DNA of 64,000 nucleotides from Diadema setosum (lineage: Eukaryota > Echinodermata > Echinoidea > Diadematoida > Diadematidae). Shown one piece after another: positions 12,401-25,400 of this stretch. The stretch is from positions 11,371,654-11,435,653 of the forward strand of contig NC_092685.1 in assembly GCF_964275005.1 (NCBI RefSeq), read 5' to 3'. How positions within the stretch are numbered: the stretch's first letter is position 1; every line of letters starts with the position of its first letter. The position numbers were made by a program, and so were the translations under genes. Below the pieces are notes generated by a model. That model saw only the letters and a list, made by a program, of their open reading frames with translations, was not told the DNA's origin and searched no databases.

Positions 12401-15400
12401 CTAAAACATCTGACAATCTGTTCTACATCTGCACAAATTGTAATGTCTAACTCACATAATAAGTGTTAATTTGCATAGGGGGCCTTTTCAGTGATGTTAA
12501 AACCTGTCTCATACCAACAAATCCCTGCACAATGTGCTTGTTTCACCTATTCCCCTATCTCAGGTCGACTGGATCACTGCCATAAGTTCAAAATATTACC
12601 AATTTTCTCTCATTTCTTTTCATAGCTTACAGCTCAGAATCCTCAACAGTGACTAAGATTGAGACTTTTGAGATGTTCTTCAGACCAAAACTTGCCAAGT
12701 ATGACAAGGTACAGTCCCATATGTCCCGCGATGCCTGACATAACTGCACACTGGTACTGGTACAGCGAAGTGGGTCCTCCTTTTTGCGAATTGTGACTTA
12801 CTGACATTTTTGCAAATGTTTAAATTAGTACAGTAATGGTTTAGAAATCTGCACATCACATTGACATTCATGTCGGGATCAGACTTCATACTTTCATGTG
12901 TATTGTAAAAATTCATGAATAGCACCTGACTTGCAACTTTAGTGAAAATAAACACTCTGTGAAATGTATGGCGTTTACAGTATCTTGTAGATAAAGCATA
13001 AAGTTTCTATTTAGTCTCAACAAAAGGGAAAGGATCTTCATTCTTGTCATTTTGAGTACAGTTGAACCTCTCATATCCGGACAAGTCGGGACCGGGGCTC
13101 ATCCGGATAAGGGATTTGGCCGGATACGGGAGACTCAATGCTTAATTATGTACATATACATACACATGTACTGATGTAGCCCATTGTAGTACCACATGTA
13201 GTAATGTGTATACTGCAACCTTTTCATTGTTACATTTGGGGATGTTTCGGGATGTTGAAATGTCTGAAGGTAAGCAATTTGGAAGGAAATTTGATGCAAT
13301 GTATGTTAATCATATTGGAAGTAATATGTAATTCATGTGTGTTTGGGTAGGAGTTCTCAAGGAGTTGGGAATCCCCCTTTCTTCCCATAATTATTGTAAA
13401 AAAAAATCACGGCGAGATTGCGTCCGGATAATAGAGAGATCCGGATAAAGGGAGGCCGGATAATAGAGGTTCAATTGTATTTGGTGTTCAGAACAAAGTA
13501 CAGTATGTGATAAACAAACAGTAGTAATGGTTAACAGATGTTGCATGGCAGTATGATTGAGCAGGGTTCATGTTTTGTACTGGGATGGTCCTGTAAAAAG
13601 AGTGAGATATATACAGCATATGCAGCCATGTTTAGTTTAACTTGTCCGTATAAATACATGCATGTGTGTGTAGGTTTGTTTCTCAGCCTGTTGAGAGTGT
13701 GTAGATTTAAAAAGTTTTCTCTCTTAGTGTCTCGGCTAACTTCAATGAGTTTTGTTTTAGTGCAGAAAGAAAATAACCTTCCATTTAGCATTCAGATCCT
13801 GAGTTAACCAATTCCTTCAAACTAGTGAAAATGCTTCAAACCATTCTAGTCAATGTGTAATATTGGCCATCATGAGATTTTGTGTGTTTGTGTGTACAGT
13901 TGAACCTCTATTATCCGGTCTCCCTTTATCCGGATCTCTCTATTATCCGGACGCAATCTCGCCGTGATTTTTTTAATCTTTTTTTAATAATTACGGGAGG
14001 AAAGGGGGATTCCCAACGGATACATTTCTTAATAATTATTTAGGTAAATCATCCCAAGAATTTATAAAAGAAAATGATTTCATTCTTGCAAACACGAACC
14101 TCTATTTTGGGGTCTGTTACTGTGTGTAACAATGAAAAGGTTGCAATATACACATTACTACATGTGGTACTACAATGGGCTACATCAGTACATGTGTATG
14201 TATATGTAGACTCTACATGTATAAAGCATTGAGTCTCCCGTATCCGGCCAAATCCCTTATCCGGACGAGCCCCGGTCCCGACTTGTCCGGATACGAGAGG
14301 TTCAACTGTATGTGTGTGTGTGGGGGGGTGGGGGGATGGGGGAGGGGGCATTGGAAAATGCAGATTAGAAGGTCTTTACATATTCTCCTTCATGTGCTCA
14401 TTCTCTCTGAACAGGCTGAAATTGACCAGCGGGGCAGCATCTTGGTGGATTTTAAGGAACTGCTTAGTGACCCCTCTGTGAGCAACACTCTGCCCTCCCT
14501 CAAGGCAGACCTCAAGGAAATGCCTCAACGCATCATAAACTGTCTTGGTGTGGCGTTTCATCAGGTATTTCCGAGTAAAGGAAATGAAAGAGAGAGAAAG
14601 TTAACATTGACATGTTTAAAAGTCTGAATTTCACAGTTGTTTACCACCCTGTCTTGCTTTGCTGCAGAAGGCTTCGCTTCAAGATCCTTGCAGATCACAT
14701 GTTAATAGTAAGGAATATTTCAGATCAAAAGCATGGTGTATTATTTTTCTATGGTGCATGGAATAGAGTGTATTACCTACTAAGCAAGACCTGAAGCCAA
14801 CTAGACACAGTGGGACAGGCTTGATACTGTTACATGCTGTTCAATGGTGAAGTCAGGTGACAGCTAGAGCCACCTGTACCAATTCTGCTCCAATCCCTAG
14901 GTCTGGACCAAGGACTTGGAACGGCAAGCAGCAGTCCTACAGAGGCAGGAGAACTCGGAAAGTCAGTCCCAGGACTCCGTTGACATACCCCCCATGCTGG
15001 TCCAGGTTCCACTCATCCACGCCAGGTCAGTATCAATACCTCATACAAGCGGGTCCACCGGTGAGGACTTACTAATGCTTAATGATGTGAGAGTTTAGCC
15101 AGTGCGTTGGTCCATTTCTGTTCCCCACCAGAGCAGGGGAGGAATTGGCAAAGTTTGTGCAGTTTAACAAATCATTTGTAGTTGAATGATGGATGCCTAT
15201 AAAACAGCAGCAAAAGACATCTTTACACAAGTATTATTGAATGTATGGGGATGTTGGGTGTTTGGAAAAGAGATTGGATCTATGGGATTTATCAGGGAAT
15301 CCAGGATAGGGTATTTATTATGCAAATGAGTGATAGTGCTTGCAAGTGGGTGGGTAGTGCAGTTCAGTGCCCTGAGAGTATTGACTTAAGGATACACCAA

Positions 15401-18400
15401 TTAAAAAGCATTAAGATGATAGGACTGGTTTCAATGTCAATATTTGTCCACATAATCCTACCAGTGTACGACCATCACGTGGGACATTTTACATACATCT
15501 GTGTATAGTCATGAATATTTTTGATGTCACAAAAGAAGAATTATATTTGAGTAGAATTCGGATTCAGAGCTGAATTATTAAGTTTGAGGTCTACTGGTAT
15601 GTCAAAAATGCTCTATTCAAATTCACGTGTAAATCGTTTGCTTTGACATTTTCTCTCCACGCCCGCCACATTTTAGTCATTTTGTATGTTATTGAAAGTA
15701 ATGATCATAATTGTTTCAATTGTGTAAATGCTTGCAATTTTTTCAGAATTTTGAACTACGAACCCATCACAGCATTCAAGAACCTGAAAGCCAATTGCTA
15801 TGGTGAGTACAAACGATGACTTGCTCTTGCATAGTTACATGTCATGATTTGTACATTCTTGCATTTTCTGTGCATTGTAATTCTTACCTTTTCATAATCG
15901 TGTGTAATCTTTTCATGAAAATGTCAGTGATGGGGGATATCTATGAAGAGGAAGAATAGTATGATATCTATGTAGCAAAGATGTTTATCTCACAGTTTTA
16001 TAATGAACAACTTCTGTGTGATTTATACACTGTATGCATCATTCATGTGCATGCATTAGTCATGAACAAAATCTCTGAATGAAACTGTTTCAGTGTGGGG
16101 TCTACCAATTACCTAAATGTATGTTTCCCCCACCATTTTTTTTTTGGTATTTTGACCCAGTGCTGTTTGAAAAGGGAAGGACGATTTGATGCTCGTCTGT
16201 CCATAAGATTTTGACCGTTTGATGTCATATTTGGGAGATACATCTTTTAATGCTTAGTCTTTACAGTTACAGGGACACTTTGCTTACATTTTATATGTAC
16301 CCTGCTAGGATTTTAGACAAATACCAAAAGGAACCTGGTGAAAAGTCTTTAAAGATTAAGACTTTTGTAGGGAATGGGGTTATAGAGTATTTTACATAAC
16401 AACAACAGTAGTGTAATCCATTTAGCCCCCATTCCCATACACATATTTGTTTCTTTTGACTCTTTGCAACAGGAAAGTTTGTGTCGGTGAAGGGGACAGT
16501 CGTTAGAGTGAGCAACATCAAACCCCTCTGCACAAAGATGGCATTCCTGTGTAATACATGTGGGGACATTCAGGTGATGCTCATTTACACTTTGTAAATA
16601 CAATTATATTGTCTGTTCTTTCTCCAGACCTCAAGTCCTCTTTCTCAGCAATAATCATTCTATCCATTCTTGTGGTATTACATTATTTGACATTCTATCT
16701 CATACATGCATTGTGGCTGTGCTGCAATCTATACATGTTTTTTGATAGTCATTTCTGGGGTTTTTTTTATGATCTTTATAAAAGCAAAAACTTTAAATAA
16801 TAGATTTATATATAATATATATATATTTTTTTTCTTTTCTTTTCTTTATGGGGGGATTCCTTGAATCATGTTTTGCTAATTGCATTTTAGTTGTAGTATA
16901 ACAACCTGCTACTCTCCTAAATCTATCAAAACACTGATGATAAAAAGAGAACTGAGATTATCAGTCAGTTTAATCTTGTTCTAAAATTTGCAGCTCCTGA
17001 GGTTCACCCCATGAGGAGCAGCACATAAAGAAGTTTTGCTTTTTTTTTTTTATTCTTTCTTCAGATTGTCAATTTGCCTGAGGGGAAGTATGTCTTGCCA
17101 ACAAAGGTTTGTCAAAGTCTACCGATATCTTGTTTCACATCTGTATCAAGTGTGTTTCTAACAATTATCCTCCAGTTAATGAAAGGAAAGAAACATATTT
17201 TAAATGAAAGCAAGAGATTATTAAGCAGAAGGATGAAGATATGGGGTATGGGTTTTCTTCATTTTGTCTCCCTTGAAATTTGTAAGATTGCCATTGCTGA
17301 TCAACATTTTTAACAAGCATGTCGGAAAAAAAGGAACCAGCAGGAATCAAACCTGTCATCTACTGCTTTCCAGGCAGCAACACTACCACGAGGCTTTCCC
17401 TGGTTGCTGGTAATGACATGATGAACTTGGAACAAATACTCAAGCTCCAATATTCTGACATTGTTCTATGATCTATAAATAGGCAAGCATTTTTTCAAAA
17501 TTATTGTTCATCTGACATCCAGTAAGTCAGACAGTGGCCATGTTGGAGCTCATTTTCCATTAGCAGTGCGATCTTTCAACGTTCATTTGTACAGAGGGAG
17601 ACAAGTTTGAAGAAAACTCATACCCCAGAAACATATCTATTTATTTCTATTTTTAGCTCACCTGAGCCAAAGGCTCAAGTGAGCTATTGCGATCGCCCTT
17701 CGTCCGGCGTCCGTCGTCCGTCGTGCATAAACTTTTTACATTTTCATCTTCTTCTTGAAAACCCCAAGACCGATTTTCATCAAACTTGGCAGGTAGCATC
17801 CCTAGGGGATTAGGAACTCAATTTGTTAAAATGGGCACCATGCCCCACCCAGGGGGCCCCCAAGGGGGCCCAAACCCCCCAAAATTAAGGAATCTGTAAA
17901 AATCTTCTTCTCTAGAACCAGAAGTGATAGAGCTAAGTTAATACTATGAGTTAGTACATTGATGACTATAGTTTCAAGTTTGTTCATGGCAGAATCAGGA
18001 GTGCCCCCCTTGGGACCCAGGGGAGGGGGGTGGGGAGGGGTCCTAATATGGCCTAAATTGTACATTTTCATCTTCTTCTTGAGAACCCCATGACCCATTT
18101 TCACCAAACTTGGCAGGTAGCATCCCTAGGGGGTTAGGATCTCATTTTGTTAAAATGGGCACCATGCCCCACCCAGTCAAACTTGGCAGGTAGCATCCCT
18201 AGGGGGTGAGGATCTCAATTTATCAAAGTGGGCACCATGCCCCACCCAGTGGGTCCCAGGGGGCCCCAATGCCCCCAAATTAAGGAATCTTTAAAAATTT
18301 TGGCCCTTATTGTACATTTTCATGTTCTACTTGAGAATGCCTGGTCAAATTTTAGTAAAGCTGTGAATATTTAGATTAGTGACTGCGTGAAAGGTGAACT

Positions 18401-21060
18401 TGCGATACTCAGGTGAGCGCTAGACCCGCGGGTCTCTTGTTTTTTAAATTCTCTGCCATCAGTGTGGGGCTTACATAGACTGTAAGAGTAGACATTTTTG
18501 CAGTGTCAAAAATTTTCACACATTTTGTGCTACATGGAACTAATGTGTACCCCTACTCCAGTGTGTGTTGCCAAAGTCTTTAGCTGCTGTGGTTTTGATT
18601 AGCTGTTTGAAGTGCCCCTCTATTGTCATTACTATCTGTGAAATCAAAATCATGAAATTTGTCTTTCCTGGTTGAGTGTGAAATACTTACCTGCACAAAA
18701 ATGTCCACTTTCACAGCGCTTGTTCTGTGTGGCATTAATTTTTCAAGATTGGTGGAAGAATGCTTCTATTGTATATTCATTGTATATACTACTTTAGCGC
18801 TGTCCTACAATACATGTGAAAATATACATTCACTTGGTAATTCAGGAAAATTGACAGCAAGCTTGATGATGTACAGCCCTGATACAGAGCTGTTTACTTG
18901 CTTAGATGTGCTCTTGGTAAAACATCACTTGCACACACAGCATGATTTATCTGTACCAACTTGAAAACATAAATTTTACCAGAGCAAACGGTACCATCTT
19001 GAAAGCATGTGTTACTGTAAAGATCTTCACGTAATTGATTCAAAGCTAAGATTCACTCTTTTCTTAGAATTAGTTTTCTAGAATGATTAATGTGTTGTAC
19101 AAGCAGTTTGTTGTAACGGGAGCCCCCTGTATTTCAGAATGAATGTTCCTCTTTTGTGTGTGTGCCATAGTGTCTGGCTCCAGAGTGTAGGGGGCGGTCC
19201 TTCGTCCCTCAGCAGAGCTCTGCCCTGACAGAGACCGCTGACTGGCAGACCATTAAACTCCAGGAGATTGTTATGGATGAGCAACGGGAGGCCGGTCGGA
19301 TCCCGCGAACTGTAGAGTGCGAACTCATGCACGACCTTGGTCAGTGAAACTGCCTTCTTTTTGCATTCCATTGCATTGCTCTCTATCTATAAATAGGCAT
19401 TGAAGTTACTGTTCAGTTGCCATCTGGGAAGTCAGATAGTGGCCATGTTGGAATTAATTCTCCAGTAGAAGGAGATTGGACTTGAAATGCAGATTTGACT
19501 GTTTGATACTTGTAATACTTGTACAGGAAATTATGTGACAAATTTTTTTCATTAACTTGACATTCCATGGGTAGTATTCCCAAGATCCATGGATGATGTC
19601 CCTCCAGCGCCTCCTGTTCTCCATTTTCCAAGTCTTTCTCTAGATGACTATTTTGGGGATATCAAAAAGAAGCATATTTACAATAATTTTCAGAAGATGA
19701 AAGTCTTGCATGTCTTGTAACACAGGAAACCTCACACTTATTTGTCTTTTAGATCACAAATTTTTTGTGCAAGTCCCCGAGATTGACGTAGTTATCAGTT
19801 GTTCGTAACTTACATGTCCTATCAACATTTATTATCATGAAGACTTTATAAACATGTGTAATATCATGCACATTATTATTGAATTCCCGCAACATGCATT
19901 CCCTCTGAAGGACTATGGATTTTTATTTTTATTTTCAGTGGATACCTGTGTGCCAGGGGACACTGTCACAGTCAGTGGCATCGTCAAGGTGGCAAATGTG
20001 GATGAAGGTGACTTTATACAGAAAGTTGTCATTCGACGTGGTAACACATCGAAAGGGTCATGTCTGTGTTAGCTGATTCCAGATTTTTCCAAGTCCTTTT
20101 TATTTTTTGTGTTATCACAAATGGAGGAACAATCAAAACAAAGGCTTTCAGCACATTTATAGAGCACTGTCAGACCTGTAAAGACCCGGTAGGATGGGGA
20201 TTCATGAATGGCCTGATTCAGTCGCTGCCCACCAGGATACATTTGAAAACCACAAGTAGCATTTGTCAGCGAATACCGGTATGTGCATCAAAGCATCCGC
20301 TGATCGGCAACAGCCAAGTCCAGTCAAGATGCTTCAGCTGTGTATGTACTTGCACAGAGATCACTGATAAAGCTACATTATACAATTCTTTATGGGGATT
20401 CTGGTATATATCCGAGGTGGGCCAGCCTTCCCACTTCATGGTCTCCCCACGCTACTGAGTCTGTAAACTCCTCGAGACTTAAATCTAGATGAGCATCAGG
20501 ATATTTAGCCAATGGCCTTGAACTTTAGCTTGAGGTTACATGGCTGACATCAAGATATGTCTTTTCATTTGCTGACATATTTTTCCCTTTGCTTTAATGA
20601 CCCAGTTTAACAATATTTGATCAGGAGATAATTATCATTCATTGAAATAAGAAAACATTACAAAGTATCGCCCAGAGTAGTAACATTGTTTTATATATAT
20701 ATATAATGCAATTCCTGAACTGTCAATCCCAATATCTTCAGGTAAAAGTCGTAACAAGGACAAGTGCATGTTCCTCCTGTACATCCGGGCCAACTCCGTG
20801 TCCAACCTGAAGCAGGGCAAGAAGACTAGTGAGGAGGGTGGCAGTGCTGGGACGTCAGGAGCAGCTGTTGACTTCACCATCAAGGAACTCTATGCCATAC
20901 AGGAGATTCAGAGCCAGGAGAATCTTTTCAGGCTCATCGTTGGGTAAGTTCCTTCTTTCAAACTTTAATAAGACCATGCTACGGAAACAATAAATGTTGA
21001 AATACTAGCAGCAGTAGTAGTGGTGGTGGTGGTAGTAGCAGTAGTAGTAATACTACAGTC

Positions 21061-21100
<40 letters not shown>

Positions 21101-21113
21101 AAGCAGCAGCAGC

Positions 21114-21145
<32 letters not shown>

Positions 21146-22432
21146 CAGTAGTAGTAGCAGTAGCAGTAGTAGTAGTAGTAGCAGTAGTAGTAGCAGTAGT
21201 AGTAGTAGTAGCAGTAGTAGTAGCAGTAGTAGTAGCAGTAGTAGTAGTAGTAGTAGTAGTAGTAGCAGTAGTAGTAGCAGTAGCAGTAGCAGCAGCAGCA
21301 GCAGCAGCAGTAGAGACAAAGATTATGTATATGTTGACACACCAGCTGATTTTCTTGGTCATGAGATCAAATGGCTTTTCTAAAAAGTACTTTGAATGCT
21401 TGATTTTGTTTTTGCTTTTGTTTTTGTTTGTTTCTATCAACCTCACGCAGTGTGAGCAGCCTACAAGCCCACAACATAAAAATGCGTGTATGCAGTTGAA
21501 AGCTTTTTTACAGAGTGCTATTAGGATTGCTATCCTTTTGTTATTCTTATGTCATTTTACTATGTATACACAATTATCGCACTCCAGCTACTCAGCTGCG
21601 AAGATGAGTGAATAAACCATGAATTGAACTGAATTAAATTGAATTCTTGAAACCAGCTCTTCAATTCCTGTACATTTGTATCTTCTTTGTTTTCTCAGGT
21701 CTCTCTGTCCAACTATTTATGGACATGAGCTGGTCAAGGCAGGCCTCATTCTTGGACTCTTTGGTGGAACACACAAGTATACCAATGACAAGGTATATAT
21801 GAGAATATTGTGGTGCCAATTCATGGTTTATTGTAAACATAACACATGTGTACATTCAAGAAAAAGTGAAGATATACATGTATATCCTATCACAATAAGC
21901 TTGTAATGTAAATGTTTGGTCATTAGTGTATATCAAAGACAAAAAGGGTACCATACAGAAGGGATGTACATTAAAAAAAAAAAATCTTGATAATGATCTT
22001 TGAGTGTAGATAATGCTTTCTAGATCCCTGCCAACCAATTCATGTAGTGCTGATGAGTTAAAGTTGCAGTACTACTGTTGCAATGACAAAAATCATTACA
22101 GGCTCAAAGATTGAAAGAAATTATTAGCTTTTGGATAAAATATCTTCAGAGCCAGTTAAATTTGATTTTGTGAAATAATTATTCATCTTAATCATCAGAA
22201 TAATTGCTGATGTGTTTCTCATTGTGTAACAATTACTCAAATAATCAATATTGCAGAATCGTATTCCAGTGCGCGGAGATCCCCACATATTGGTCGTAGG
22301 TGATCCAGGACTGGGGAAGAGTCAGGTAATATCTTCCCTTTGCTTGTCCTTTTTCAATCAGTCACTCTTTATGTTTTCCTGTTGTGAATGCTAAGTACAC
22401 TGTCCATGCCTTATGTTTTCACTGCGCATGTG

Positions 22433-22474
<42 letters not shown>

Positions 22475-25400
22475 TTTGAAACTTGACTGATATCCTCAAA
22501 CTCAACAAGCTAAAACATTGCCATGATACAAATTAAATACATTTCTACAATATGGGAAATTACTGAGTTATATCTTAATTTGTCCCTTTAAAAAAAAAAA
22601 TCCAGAATGTAACTGCTTGTGAATTATTCCACCACTCTCATTTTGCAAATTATATGGTGTGCACATTTATTTATGATAGACATTGTTGTGTGGACTTTCA
22701 ATTACCAAACAGTAATTACAGTAAAATTTCCACAACTTTTTATCAGGAATTCTTGCAAAGGTTAATGTAGATAATGAGGTGAGAATGATTACATTGACTG
22801 GATTCCCAAGTACAATAATAAAACCACTCTGTGGTAAAATTATCTCAAGAACAAGTGTTGATTTCATTTCTCTTTGGGTTGATGTGTGATTGCTTGATAA
22901 ATTTGGTATTTGCTTCGTTGGTAGGAAACTACAAATTTAAAGGAGAGAAAATAGCTACTTACTGTGAGTGATTGCCCCCAGCCACTCATCATCAGCAATC
23001 AATCTGCATCTATGTGAGCACAGCATATGCTCATCATTTTTGAAATATCATCCCTGTAGATGCTGCAGGCAGCATCCAACGTTGCCCCCAGGGGTGTCTA
23101 CGTCTGTGGCAACACGACCACGACGTCAGGCCTGACAGTGACCCTAACCAAGGACGGGTCTTCGGGTGACTACTCCCTGGAGGCGGGAGCCTTAGTCTTG
23201 GGGGATCAGGGTGAGTGACCTACATGTGATGAAGTGGTTAGGGCTCTGGACTCTGGACCAGAGGTCCTCAGTTCAAATCCCACATGATGCCAATCCTTTG
23301 TGAAAAGACATTTTATCCATCATTTATGTTCCTTGACCTGTAAAATGGGTACCTGGCAATGCTAAGCAAATTAAAATGGCAGGGCCCTCTAGAAAAGCAG
23401 TGTTGACACTGATCAGAGGCTACCATTAGTGAATGTGACATTGTCATTCCACATTTACATCTTTTCCTGTTGTAACATGAATGTATTAGTTCAGGTTTGT
23501 GAGAAAAAAGTTTGTGCAGTATCACTTGTTCTGAATATTATAGCTTTAAGCTACGGAACTGTAAGCATTATAAAATATTCCTGGCTGATCTGTTCTGATA
23601 CACAAAATAAAACACAAAGCTGGATTTCATGTCTTGGGTAAGGCAGAGCTGCCAAGTCACCTTGATTCTGCAAGAGGCTTCCTCAATCTCTTTGTGTCCT
23701 GGCCGAGGAATATAAAATTCTCCTTGATTTAGGAATTACTGTTGCCTATTAAGGTGGGTATAACAGGCAGGTATCACCCTGATTGCTCTTTAGAACCTGA
23801 GCCATGATTTTGGTGGGTGAATGTTGGCAGCCCTGGTATGGAACAAGTGGTGTAAAATTATGTTTGTTGGTTTTGTAGTGGAAAAATGAGAATAGATCAC
23901 AGAATGTTTTGCAGCATTTTAATGTATTTTTATCATTTTCTACTGACATAGATTCACTGGCAAAACAAACACAATATGAAACACTATCCATGCAACAAAA
24001 TTTTGTGCATAATGTCATTCAATATCACTCTTCATGTGGTTGGACTAATCCTTCTGTTTTGAGGTGTGTGAAATACTGACCTTTTCAATCATTTGCTCTA
24101 TTGAGACTGATCTGCCAGTCACTCTGTGGTAACTTATCCATGTATGGTACTTGCAGATTGATGCAAGATAGTTGAACATGGCAGTGTAAACTTGATGGTT
24201 CATGACTCCTGGCCCTAATAAACCAACTTCAACAAGCTTGTCAGAGTGAATCAGTATTATAACCATATATTCAAATCGAAGTATGGCATGAAAATACATA
24301 TATAATTATTGGTATATAAATAACACTTGCAAGAGGTGATTCTGAAAGTCCTTTTACCATCTTTCCATATTCTCATAGGATGTTGCTGTATAGATGAGTT
24401 TGACAAGATGGGATCACAGCACCAAGCCCTGCTGGAAGCCATGGTGAGTTATTTTCACTGCAGTCAGAGGAAATAACTAAATTAGCAACAGCCACATGTA
24501 TAAGAAGGTCTCCAGGTCTTACGTTAGCAGATATTACACTTGGTTCGTCATCACTTCTGTCATGGAATGTCAAGATCCTGACAGTGACCTATATGATTGA
24601 TATTATCTTTAATGTCTCAATGTCAGAAAGCTATTGGACTCTATTAAATTTAAGGCACTATCTGCATCACAAAAACTATAATAAATATAGTGATATTAGC
24701 ATGAAAAATCAGTTAAAATTGTTTAATATCTCTCAATTACTTAGGTCATCATTTAAACATGTACAACTCTTTAACTTTGACGCAAGCAAGAATTAAGCTG
24801 TAGTAATATATATATATATTTGTTATGGTAAGGTTGTTTTAATTTCTAAACATTCGACTGGGGATCAGTGTTGTGAAATATTTGATTTGGTGCATACTAC
24901 AACACAGGAGCAGCAGAGTATCAGTATAGCCAAGGCTGGCGTGGTGTGTAGTCTTCCTGCCAGGACCTCAATCCTGGCCGCTGCCAACCCTGTGGGTGGC
25001 CACTACAATAAGGCCAAGACTGTCTCGGAAAACCTCAGGTACGTTCTGGAATGAGCATAGAAATTATTTAACAGGAAACAAAATGTCATTTGGGATGAAA
25101 AGAGACTATTATAAAGAGAAAAGTTCTTTATTCAACCTCTGATGCATTTACTGTATATGCCAAATATTTTGTGAGGTATTTATTTTCACGAATTTTGTGA
25201 GTCTGGTGCTATTCACAAATTGTAAAAACATATGAAAAAATTAACTCTGATCCAACATGAATGTGTGACACGCACGCGTACATTTCTCCTTTCAGTATTG
25301 TACTTCACAATCGCAAATTTACCCACTCGCATATTTGTCTGGAAGTCCCGATTCACAGAAAATTAGACTCGCTAAATGTATGGCGTATACAGTGTTTTTG

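Noticed and set aside
20060..20458. 132-codon frame in MCM8 intron 10
   Set aside because: No homology recognised, no splice-compatible link to MCM8; probably repeat sequence.
20965..21446. Open frames encoding poly-Thr, poly-Leu or Cys/Tyr repeats
   Set aside because: Artefact of the AGT/AGC triplet repeat inside MCM8 intron 11.
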